Assembly (NCBI RefSeq): GCF_002994745.2
Contig: NW_020126827.1
Span: forward strand, 186,001 to 250,000
DNA length: 64,000 bases
Direction of reading: 5' to 3'
Origin: Rosa chinensis
Taxonomy: Eukaryota > Streptophyta > Magnoliopsida > Rosales > Rosaceae
Part shown: positions 8,742 to 18,683 of the stretch, one piece after another
Numbering within the stretch: position 1 is the stretch's first letter
Layout of the letters: each line of letters starts with the position of its first letter
Program-made: the position numbers and the translations under genes
Notes under the pieces: generated by a model
Told to the model about the DNA's origin: nothing
Seen by the model: only the letters and a program-made list of their open reading frames with translations
Database searches by the model: none

Positions 8742-10678
8742 TGTTGGAGGTATGTACACGACGTTTTAATAATTATTTCCTCATATTTTTCTTAGTTATT
8801 TCCTTTATTTAATCATTTTTAATTTAGTTTTTATTTTATAGGTACATTGAAATAAATGGAGAAGAAATGAGCTAAAATGAAGAAATGGAGTTTTCCTGGT
8901 CCAACTAGGAATCCCAGTCAACGCAGGAATCCTGATGAGGCTAGGAAACCTGAAGGCATTAGGAGACCACATGATGACGTGGGAGATATTATGGGGAATT
9001 AAAGCTGATTTTGCCATGGGAAATTATGGAGTTAATGTCAAAAATCAAGAGATGATCAAGGATAATGATGCCATGGAGAGATTTAAGGGAGAAAAAGTCC
9101 AAAACAAGTCCAGATTCATTCATATTTTCACTCAAGAGTATTTTGGCCTAAAATTAAGAGAAAAATCAGATTAAATCTTGGGAAAATCAGCAACAATATA
9201 TTTGGAAAGATTATGGATTTATTTTGGAGCTTTTTGATTGGTTGAGTGACATGGCAGAGCTGACATGGCATTCTGTGATTGGTCGAAGCTGTGTGGCATG
9301 ATTGGATAGTTATTTGAGGAGATAAATCAGAAAATAATCATGCAATTAATTCAAAAATAATCTCCCTAAATCAAGGTGTTAAATTGGAGGTTTCTTATTG
9401 GTTGGATGACATAGCAGAGCTGACGTGGCGTTCTCTGATTGGCTAATACTGTGTGGATAAATCTTGAAGACTTGGAGACTAAGTTGCCATCCTCCTATAA
9501 ATAGGAGCATTCTCTACACACACCATCACACCATCACACAACAACACCATAACACCAACACACCATCAAACAGAAGAACAACACCACAACACCTCTTCAA
9601 TCAGAAAAATTCTCTCCATTCTCTAGTTGCAAAGCTCTGCGTTTTCAAGCAAGGAGAGGAAGAAGAAGAATGAGCCGTGAAGATCATATCCTCCATCATC
9701 CACCTTGAAGGCTTGCTTCCAAGATTTAAGATTCAACCATCTAGCTCTCCATCTCCATCTCCACTCACGGTGTAATTCGTTCCTTTTCCTTGTAACCTTT
9801 TTGGTTTCTTTGTTTGATTTCGTATGAACTTGTTTCTAGTTAACAATAACGTTTAGGGCAAAGTTTAAGCCCAATTTCTATGTTTAAATAAAGTTTTCAA
9901 ATTCTATAATTGAGATTCTAAGTTGCTTATGTGAGTTTGTTCGATTAAATTTGCTTTACAGAAAACTTTTATATGTTTATCTTATTTGGGTCGACACTTA
10001 TAGGATTTGCATGTAATTGGTGCTAGGTTTAAGAACATGAATCAACTTTTTGCTTTGTGTCACTTGAATAAAAAGTAGTAAAGGTTCTGGACAAGAATCG
10101 AATTTAATTGAAGAGGATTGCAATTAGGTGGACTTTTCCATAACTAAGTTGTACACTTGAGTTGATAGCCTTTCTCTATGTGTAATGCGTTAAACATGTT
10201 ATGATTAACTAGCTTTCTAGTGCTTGAATGCATGTTTGATAGGATTGATCTAGGTGCTTTCGCTTAGGTTAATTAGCATTGAAAAGTAAAATATGGGAAA
10301 TCATTTGCTTTCGAATGTTTCACATGATCAACTCCTTCCTCATGACTTAGATGAACAATTATAGGGTTTGAATCGAATTTGATTACATGGAATTGGTTTT
10401 GATCTTTGTTCCTTGCGTTCCACCCTTGTATATATGTTTTTTACATTTTCTTTATTTTATTTATTTTAGTTTTAATTTAATAATCCTAAAACCCCCTTTT
10501 GTGTTCATTTGTATATATTTTTATTCTTTGTTTTATTTTTGTAAATAATACTTTTTACTTTTATTAATTTTTGCAATTACAGGTGTACCCTCAATCCCCG
10601 GAATAGAACGATCCCTATTTACTATATACTAACGATGACATTTCAGGGTTAAATTATGCGCTTGCTTTTAGCGTATCA
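8742..10678 (+). repeat. LTR of element G (about 1.94 kb)
   Basis: TG...CA termini, with the usual U5 block CCCTCAATCCCCGGAATAG near 10587 and a terminal stem (ATGCGCT at 10656-10662 with AGCGTAT at 10670-10676). A TATAAATA box lies at about 9497-9504, and CA-rich transcribed sequence follows it (9515-9600). U3 carries a diverged direct repeat of about 72 bp (9226-9297 and 9385-9457) containing TGATTGG and TGACGTGGC motifs. This LTR is clearly a different subfamily from that of C. Confidence 0.75.
9497..9504 (+). promoter_or_regulatory. TATA box of element G LTR
   Basis: TATAAATA in TCCTCCTATAAATAGGAGC, about 30 bp upstream of a CA-rich stretch that probably begins the transcript. Confidence 0.65.
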
Positions 10679-11454
10679 CGACGACGACGAGCGCGCCAAG
10701 AAGAAGCACAAGCTCATCCTCGAAATCAAACACCAACAGCCAAATCGCAAACCTGGGATTGTTTGCAGCCATCCCTACCACCGGCGTAAAATTCCTGCTC
10801 TCCCTCGATTTTGACGACGAGCGCGCCAAGAAGAAGCACAAGCTCATCCTCGAAATCAAACACCAACAGCCAAATCGCAAACCTGGGATTGTTTGCAACC
10901 ATCCCTACCACCGATGTAAAATTCCTCCGTCACCGCCTAGGAATACCTCCATTAAATTTCGCTCCAGCAGACCCTCCGCCATTGGCGACTCGACTTGATC
11001 TCCTCCACCGTCGTGGAACTGGAATGCGACTGCTTGATTTAGGATTTGAAGCCGTACTGAACCAGACCGAGCGAGAAAAGCAGCAAGCATAGGAAAAACC
11101 CTCGCCGCCGATCTGCTTGGCTCTCCCTCGATTTTGACAAACCGAACCCATTTTTCGATCTGCAGACATGGAGAGAGAGAGAGAGAGACTGAGACTGAGA
11201 CTAAGACAAGTTAAGAGAGAGAGGCTGTGACTGAGACGAGTTGAGAGAGAGAGACTGAGACTGAAATCGGTGAAGGTGGAGGAAAGTGAAATAGATCGAA
11301 GACGGAGGGGGAGGAGAGAGAGTATGAAAGGAGAGAGTTGTTTAATAGGGGCAAAACTGTAAGTAGATGTTAGATTGGGTAAATGGGGTTAAAAATCTCT
11401 TAGTGGAGTAAGTGGGCAATTTTTAAGCTAAAATTGGGTAAGTGGTCACGGCCC
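10679..11454. mobile_element. Putative truncated Mutator-like element carrying gene fragments
   Basis: This segment is unlike the surrounding retrotransposons. It starts with coding-like GC-rich DNA that includes a 130-bp tandem duplication (from about 10683 and 10813). It continues with gene-like sequence and a GA-rich run (11168-11250), and ends in GTAAGTGGTCACGGCCCC. On the minus strand that end reads GGGGCCGTGACCACTTACCC, which resembles plant Mutator-like terminal inverted repeats. The matching left terminal repeat is not present, and the flanks do not form a simple 9-bp duplication. ORFs here (10668-11169) are short and overlap in several frames; no protein family is recognised. It may be a Pack-MULE that lost one end, or host DNA trapped between two elements. 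Confidence 0.45.
10683..10930. repeat. 130-bp tandem duplication in the gene-like segment
   Basis: The stretch beginning GACGACGAGCGCGCCAAGAA recurs after exactly 130 bp, with few changes over at least 115 bp. A shorter third piece (CTCTCCCTCGATTTTGAC) appears near 11120. Confidence 0.85.
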
Positions 11455-11484
11455 CTAAATTATATGCTTGCTTTGAGCGTATCA
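11455..11484 (+). repeat. Second copy of an LTR 3' end, adjacent to the PBS of G
   Basis: About 30 bp resemble the end of the LTR at 10649-10678 but with several substitutions. The terminal stem (ATATGCT at 11462-11468 with AGCGTAT at 11476-11482) is kept. Because it directly precedes the PBS, it is the true LTR-leader junction of some copy. Confidence 0.65.
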
Positions 11485-11489
11485 ATTTT

Positions 11490-11507
11490 TGGCGCCGTTG
11501 CCAGGGA
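11490..11507 (+). other. Primer-binding site of element G
   Basis: TGGCGCCGTTGCCAGGGA, five bases after the LTR end. It is complementary to the 3' end of tRNA-Asp except for one A where the other copies have G. Confidence 0.8.
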
Positions 11508-11778
11508 TTGAAAAATCACTTGTTGAAGTGTGAATAATTGTTGGATATATTGTTGTTTTCGTAAATACTATATATTGGTTCATATTGTGTTCGAAAATTG
11601 TTAGTTAAATACTTAGGTTGTTATTTATGTTATTGAATACGAGTTTTATTGAGAGTTGTAAATTAAAGAGGAATAGGTGAGGTCGTGTTTATTAATATTG
11701 ACCTAAACCCCTTATTGGTACCTAGTTCAGGTCCCTTAAGGTTGAGGGCCGTCTTTATTAACATTCATTGAACTGTCC

Positions 11779-13954
11779 TGATAGGAGCATTTTAATGCGA
11801 CGTTTTAACTGCATTTCCCTACATTTTTCCGCGCCATTTCCTTGAAAAATCCCTGTTTTGGAAAGTTTCCATTCTTTGATTGGGAAAGTTCCTTATTGTA
11901 GAAAGTTTCCATTTCTGTAGTTTTCATTTCTCATTTCCGGAAAGTTTCCATTTTCAGTTTAGGAAAGTTTCTATTTTTCATTTTTAGGAAAGTTGCCATT
12001 TTTCATTTTAGGAAAGTTTCTATTTTTCTTATTAGTTTCTATTTTCAGGACCTCCGAGCTAAAAAGTGGAAATGAACGCACGAATGGAAAGAGGAGCTTG
12101 CTAACATCAAGACGAACGAATATGAGAGAAATCGGGCCACAGAAATGAGCAGAAATGAAGAAATAAGCTTTCCTAGTCCAACCAGGAAATCCTGCAAAAT
12201 GAAGGAAGGCTTCCCTAGCAAGTTTCCAACGCAACCATGAAAAAGAAATGGAAAAATAATGAGCTTTGCATTGGAAAATGAGAAGGCTTGAAGATGAAGC
12301 AACGAAGCCCAAGAACTCTATGGATTTTAGGCAAATGGATCAAAGGCCCACAAAAGCCCATACAATTAGGGTTTGTGACGCAAGTGAAACCCTAGGGATG
12401 TTGTTGCCGTCCAAAGCAAAGAGAGAAACTAGGGTTTTTGCCGTGAAAGAAAATCAGAAAATAAAAGAGATTTCGATGGAGATTTCTTAGGGAGCTTTTA
12501 AAGGAAAGAGAATATGTGTTGAACACAAAAAGCTCTAAAAGGAGTCTAGATTCATCCCCTTATATTCTCTAAATATATTATTGCCGAAATTGGTGAAGAA
12601 AATCAGAAATTATCTCTATATTTCGGCAAGAATTATTTAGGGATTTAATATTGGAATTTTGTGATTGGTTGGACCACTTCATAAGGCTTATGTGGCAAGA
12701 AATCATTGGAGGAAATTATGTGGAGGAAGCAAGCACATGCCGTGAGTTTCTCTAGGGTTTTGGACGGCTTGGAGACCTAGGGGCCGTCCCCTATATAATC
12801 TCCCCTCTTCTCAACGTCGAGGGTTCCCACTTTTTACGTTTTACACTTTGAAGAAAAAAAAATCAGAAAACTCTCTCTAGCCTAGCCGTGTTCATCTCCA
12901 TCCTCTAGGGCAACCACGAAGTTCAAGCAAGGCCAAGGAAGAAGAAGACAAGCCGTGCACATCATCCATCACCATCCTTGAAGATTGCTTCCGAAATTCA
13001 AGAGACCATTCATCACTTCATTCACCTCATCCTCATCACGGTGTAATCCGATTCTCCTTGTAACCTTTGCTTTGTAATTTTCGTTGGTTATGCCTTAGTT
13101 GACACAATTGTTTGAACAAGTATTGATTTCTGAAATTTTATGATTAATTGTTAATTTTCAGATTCATATATTGTGATTTATGGTTGCTTTTGTGTGAGTG
13201 TTTGATTAAATTTGCATGATAGAAATCTTTTGTATGATAATCTTGAATGGTTCGAAACATTTAGAGTTTTTATGTGAATGTTGCTACGAATTTGAGAACA
13301 TGGATCAACTTTTTGGTTTTGTGTTCTTGAATCAATAAGTAGTAAAGGTTTTGTACAAAAACCGAATTTAATCAAAGAAGATTGCAATTAGGTGGACTTT
13401 TCCATACTAATTTGCACATTTGAGTTGATAGCCTTTCTAGGTGCTTAATGCATTAAACATGACATGATTGACTAGCTTTCTAGGGTTTGATTGCATGTTT
13501 GATAGGAGTAATCTAGGTGCTTTCACTTAGGTTAATCAGCATTGAAAGTAAAATATGGGAAATTGTTTGCTTTTGAACGTTTCACATGATCAACTCCTCT
13601 TGCATGCTATGATGAACAATGATGAACTTGAATTGATTTTAATTATATATTTCGGTTTGATCTTGGTTCTTGCATTTCATTTGTATTTTTATGTTTTTGC
13701 ATTTTAATTATTTTGTTAGCTTAGCTTTTATTTTCGAAAAAGAAAACCAAAAACAAGAATTTCCCCTTTTTTCGTAAATATGTATATATTTTGTTATATT
13801 TTTGTAAATATTATACTTTGTTTTAATTTTAATTGTTTAATTGTTTGATAATGACAGGTGTACCCTCAATCCCCGGAATAGAACGATCCCTATTTACTTT
13901 ATACTACTAATGACATTTCAGAGTTAAATTATGCGCTTGCTATGAGGCGCATCA
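11779..13954 (+). repeat. 5' LTR of element C (2176 bp)
   Basis: It starts TGATAGGAGCATTTTAATGCG and ends GAGGCGCATCA. U3 has repeated AAAGTTTCTATTTTTCAT-like units. A TATATAAT box lies near 12793, and the U5 block CCCTCAATCCCCGG near 13864. The terminal stem pairs ATGCGC (13931-13936) with GCGCAT (13947-13952). The PBS follows five bases later. Confidence 0.92.
12793..12799 (+). promoter_or_regulatory. TATA box of element C LTR
   Basis: TATATAA in CCGTCCCCTATATAATCTCC, the same context as in element A. Confidence 0.65.
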
Positions 13955-13959
13955 ATTTT

Positions 13960-13977
13960 TGGCGCCGTTGCCGGGGA
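13960..13977 (+). other. Primer-binding site of element C
   Basis: TGGCGCCGTTGCCGGGGA, complementary to the 3' end of plant tRNA-Asp and typical of the Athila branch. It continues into TTGA, so that CCGGGGATTGA is the reverse complement of the U5 motif TCAATCCCCGG near 13867. Confidence 0.9.
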
Positions 13978-15652
13978 TTGAAAAATCATTTGTCATATTG
14001 TGAATATTTGTTTTGTTTATATTGTGACCGAAAAAAAAAAATTACTTGTAATTATTTTGTAATTGTCGAAAATTAGTTAATTAATTACTTAGGTTGTTAT
14101 TTATATTATTGAATACGAATTTTAATTGTGAGTTGTGAATTAAAGAAGGAATAGGTGAAGTCGTGTTTATTAATATTGGCCTAAACCCCTTATTGGTACC
14201 TAGTCCAGGTCCCTTAAGGTTGAGGGCGGCTTTTATTAACATTCATTGAACTGTCTTCACACTTAGAATCTTTTTCATCCAAGTAAGTATAGCCTATGTG
14301 GGATGGTGTCTAGGAAAGGGGACAACGCTCATGACTGGTTCTTGAATTCAGAAGTGCGTGCAAATGTGCCTAAACCACAATGTGGGAGTAGCTCATGCCA
14401 AAATGGATTCTACCTCTCGTGGTCGCCCTCCCCTACCTAGCCATTTCAGTAAGGTTGCCCAAAGGATGTAGGAGGGACTTTGTGTCTAGACGACTATACT
14501 TGGGCCGCACGTCCTCTTGATTTACCGCTTGGAATTTAATTCGAAATCAATGATATATATAACAAACGAAAATGTTGTGATACACTAAGGTATATTGGAT
14601 TAAACATAGTCTTGAAAAGGGTAGCTGTTTCAGTCCCATTGCACATCAAGACTCCCTGTTCCCGTACCTAAGTGTTGAAAATAATTGTAAAGAAAAGGAA
14701 AGAAAAACAAATATTTGTAAGTATTTTCGAAAAAAAAAAAAAAAAAAAAAAAGAAAGAAAGAAAAAAAAAGTGTGTGTACAAAATGTGACGTTTGTTTGT
14801 AATCTTGTTTGAAAGTTTGTGTAAATTGTGTCTAATCTTGAAAAGATTTAATTGTGAATATAGTTAAATTCTTGATTGTTATAAGTGTGTAAAATCGTAT
14901 GAGTAGATAAGGGCCCTTTTGTTAATATTGGCCTTAACCCTTCATTAGTACCTTTCTAAGGTCTTATGAGGTTGAGGGCGGCTTTTATTAGCATTTGGAG
15001 AACTGTCTAACACATGAGTTATTTCCAAGCTGAGTAAGGGGCATATAGGTGGTGTCTTAGGTTGAGACCCTGGGTGATGGGTTCATATTGGATCTCAGAG
15101 ATACTATAGACTGTGCCTAAACCACAATGTGGGAGTAGCCAATAGGGGCCTAAACCTCAATGAGGGAGTAGCCTCCGTAGTGTCACCAAAATGAGTCCTC
15201 CCTCTCACTTACCTCTTAATCTGGCCATCTAGCCTTCTGAAACAAAGGAAAGTAACTTATGTCTAGGCGACTATCCCTAGATCGTATCTCACCAATAGTA
15301 GTGGTTTCTATTGGGCTCGACTTACAACTTGTAATCAATTGAGATATTAACTTTATTTTGTAAAGATAATAAGATACTTGAACATAACCTCCACTTGTAA
15401 ATTGTGTTGTTTTGTACATTTTATACTTGTATAAACTTCTAACGTGGTTTATTTGTGAAAAGATTGTGGATAGTTTGTAATTTATACTCTATTTATACTT
15501 GTATAAATCATAAATAGTAAATTCGTGAATAGGAACTTGTGAATAGTGACTCGTGAATAGTAAAGTTGATGTATAAATCACTAATTTGTAATTAACTCAC
15601 TTTATACTTTGCTAACTTCTTTGAATTTTGATGATGTTCAGGATTCCTATGA
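13978..15652 (+). other. Untranslated leader of element C with a duplicated module
   Basis: It is 1.7 kb without a long ORF. Two diverged copies of a module of about 400 bp are present (about 14151-14550 and 14903-15320). Each contains TTAATATTGGCCT..ACCC, GAGGGCGGCTTTTATTA, CCTAAACCACAATGTGGGAG and a GTCTAG(A/G)CGACTAT motif. A poly(A) tract near 14730-14770 separates them. Before gag there are three CGTGAATAG-type repeats (15513-15565). The same layout occurs in E. Confidence 0.8.
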
Positions 15653-15669
15653 ATGACCGAGCCTTTTAG
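15649..15669 (+). promoter_or_regulatory. Six-codon upstream ORF overlapping the gag start
   Basis: ATGAATGACC holds two start codons four bases apart. The first opens a six-codon frame ending at TAG (15667-15669); the second is the gag start at 15653. The arrangement is identical in E (57971 and 57975). It could lower gag initiation, but this is inference. Confidence 0.5.
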
Positions 15670-16342
15670 ACCCTCTACACTAAAGGAAATTGAAGCAAGG
15701 CTCGCTCGTTTGAAGGGTCCTTCACTCCTTGAGTTCACAAGCCCTTCTCCTTCAACATACAAAGAGTACACATTTAACGAGCAAGGGAAGAGGACCTACT
15801 GTTCCGAGGAGTCTACATCACCTACACCAAGTCCATCTCCGCCTTCACGTTCACCTTCACCTGTGGTTTCGTCCAACTCTACACCACCACCTTCACCACC
15901 ACCTGAAGAAGTCAAGGAAGAGAGAATGACATCTATTAGGAAACTCTCCACAGCAACTGTTGAAGGAGGACCTCCTTCAGGCATAGTATACCCTGCCCCT
16001 GCAGCAGGAAGACAAGCAGAGTTTGAGCTTAAGAGTGGACTGTTGCACAAGCTCCCTATGTTCCATGGCCTCAATATGGAGGACGCCAACAAGCATATCA
16101 AAGAGTTTCAATCTGTGTGTGCTAACATGCAACCACAAGGAGTAGATGAAAACATTTTGAAGATGAAGGCATTTCCGTTCTCTTTAGCTGACAGAGCCAA
16201 AGATTGGCTATATGAGCTTCCTGCTGGTCGTATCACATCATGGGAAACAATGAGGAAGGCCTTCTTGGAAAAATACTTCCCAGCTTCCAAGGTCATCACA
16301 CTCAGGAAGAAGCTTAGTGGAATAGAGCAGGCCCATGATGAG
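15653..16342 (+). pseudogene. gag: gag N-terminal part of element C, cut by element B
   Basis: This is the capsid-type part of Gag, the structural protein that forms the virus-like particle packaging element RNA. The start ATG at 15653 matches E (57975) and the fragment in D. About 85 residues of Pro/Ser-rich sequence are followed by the conserved retrotransposon gag region from about residue 125: FELKSGLLHKLPMFHGL, then ADRAKDWLYELPAG and FLEKYFPASK. The frame is open up to codon 230, where the LTR of B begins. Five bases (ATGAG, 16338-16342) recur at 36979, and the frame then continues as gag. The insertion therefore broke an intact gene. The stop seen at about 16360 lies inside B. Confidence 0.9.
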
Positions 16343-18683
16343 TGTTGGAGACATCATTGAGTATGAAAGTGTGTGCAAATTTGTGTATGATGTTCCTTAC
16401 TTCCAAGTGTAGAAGGTCAAGTTTTAGTTAGGGAAAGTGTAGAGTATCGTACCCAAGGGATTGAGGGAAACTCCACCCTAGCTAGATTACCGCAAGAAAG
16501 CCTAGAAAAATTATGCAATCTACCTTTTTACAAAGTCACAACCTTAGCCCTTTGGAAGCTAAAGATCATGAGGATGGTATTAACAATTATGGTAGTGAAC
16601 GGCTTGATTGATTTTAATTTTTATGCGAATAAATTAAAAGTACACAAAAATAAAGTATGCAAATAAAAATAGAGATTTTGATATAAGAGAGAAATAGAGG
16701 CTTAGGCATCACACCTAGCCTTACTCATGCACACAATGTAACCCAAATTTAATGTAACAACATGTTTTGATAAATTCCCCCTTAGTGCTTTGATGAAGCT
16801 ACCAAGAAACCAACTAGTCATGCAATTTAACAATCTCTTCCAAAGCAAAGCTAAATTACACAACCTTTATACCATTCAAATCTTCCGGATTATAAATGGC
16901 CTATGGTGCCATGAGCCTAAATTCTTCCGAAACCTAAACTCACAACATCATGCTTTAATTTCAAGGTAAGAAATTCAAGCAACTTAGTTCTTCCCGTAGG
17001 AATAAGCTAAGTCACCACCTATTTAGTTACATATGCTCACGGAATCAAGAGTTTATCAAGTTCATGTTTCCGATTCATTAACTTCCTAAAGCATGCTTCT
17101 AGGTGATAAATCTATGAACACACTTAGGACACATTAAAGTATAGTAGCCAAAAGATTCAAAACATGCATAAACATCAAATAGCATAAAGATTACATTGTT
17201 TTGTGCACAAGTTTGGCTAAGGCTATGCCCTAGCCCCAAATTAAACTACTCACAACTCATATTTACACAACTACAAGCCATGAACATCATAAATAACAAA
17301 TAAAAGAGAGCAAAGAGTGGAGAACAAGTGATATACCCACGGGTTTGACTCTTTTTGGAGCCAAACCAAAAGCACAAGATGGCTCCCTTGTCTCCTAGAT
17401 GCTATATGAGAAGAGAAATACTTCAAAGTATAGGGATTTCGGTTTCTAGAACCCAAATCACTATACAATTCCACAAAATCTCAAGAACAAGGTAAGAACA
17501 AGGCTTGAATGTGTGAGAATCAAGAGAAGTGATTGATCAAAGTGTGTAGAAACTTCGGTTTTGGTGAAACCCAAGTGGCTACACACCTCTCTCTTACACA
17601 AAATCAAAGAACTATGAACTAGCTATGAAAAACTAGAGAGAAACTATGCTAGAACTAGAGAAAAGAGAGATTTTGATGTTGCAAAGTGAGAGAGTAAAAG
17701 GGTGAACGGTTTTGGGGAGAGAGAATGGGCTATTTAAAGGCCAAGGCAATTCAAATCAAGGGTGGAGATCAAAAGGAATCAATGGTGAGATGTGATTGAC
17801 AAATGTGTAAGCACAAAATGTGGATCTAATTTTTGACTCTACATAGAAATGACCTAGAAAGCCCATAGATATTTTGGTGGAGAAGAAAAAGTAAGGGTAG
17901 AAGCGTAATTGTGTGAGGGAACAAGGTAATAAATATGAGACAAAGGTGTAAGGTGTAAGAATGAGATCATTTGTCATCTTGCAAATTTTGAATTTCAAAA
18001 TAACCTAAACCTAAAGTCTTCCCACCCAAAGTTTCTAGCCCTAGTCAGCTCTTCCTTGTCCTCCACAACTGTTCTTGGTCGGACAACTCGGCCGGAAATG
18101 TCCGGAATCCGGCGTTGACCACCGTTGACCCATTTTTTGTCCGTTTGCGCACTTTCGTCTCCTTTCTTCCTTCAATTGAATCTCCACCGAGAGTTCGGAA
18201 TTGGCCTTTGACTTCTTCATACAAAATGTTCGTCCATGAGTCTAGATCATCCAGGTAAAATTTCAGAGCTTAGTTCGCCATGGTTTGACCGGAAATGCTG
18301 ACGGAATCCGTACAGGTCCGGTTTTGCAGTTTTTGTCTTTTAGTTGGAAAATTGTGCCGATCTTTTGAAGGCTTTCCACTCCGAACTAGCTCTTGAACTC
18401 TTCATAAGAAATGATCCTTAGGATGTCTAGAATAGATCTGGAAAGTTTCAACTCATTTGAAGTTCATTTGGTCAGTCTTCCACTTCTCCTTCTTTGCCTA
18501 GCTCGGTTTCTCCTACCCGGAGTAGGAAAATGTGCTAAAGTTGACTTTTTAGTGCATTTCCAAGCTTCTCCATCATTTCCTAGCATGACAAGGAAAATAT
18601 AATAAATATATATAAATAAACACAAAGGTTAAGCAAAAGTGCAAGATTAGGGGAATAATTAGTAGGTAATTATGGACCTAACA
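16343..18683 (-). repeat. 3' LTR of element B (2341 bp)
   Basis: On the minus strand it runs from TGTTAGGTCC to GTCTCCAACA. It is nearly identical to the right LTR (32520-33512 plus 35632-36978): about ten differences were noticed by eye. A TATA-like TTTAAATA lies at 17731-17738. The U5 part carries a weaker version of the CCCTCAATCCC motif (plus strand near 16457-16470). Confidence 0.92.
17731..17738 (-). promoter_or_regulatory. TATA-like box of element B 3' LTR
   Basis: TTTAAATA on the minus strand in GGCCTTTAAATAGCCC. The same box occurs in the 5' LTR near 36026. Confidence 0.5.

Larger units (their letters stand above)
8742..11778 (+). mobile_element. Element G: Athila-like 5' LTR and leader, disrupted
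   Basis: The LTR starts TGTTGGAGGTATGTACACGACG, a divergent relative of the TGATAGGAG family, and the left flank CATAT would be its target duplication. A PBS at 11490-11507 and a leader collinear with that of C follow. The leader stops at 11778, where the LTR of element C begins. G's gag-pol and 3' LTR must lie to the right of C, outside the window. A foreign segment (10679-11454) disturbs the LTR end. Confidence 0.75.
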
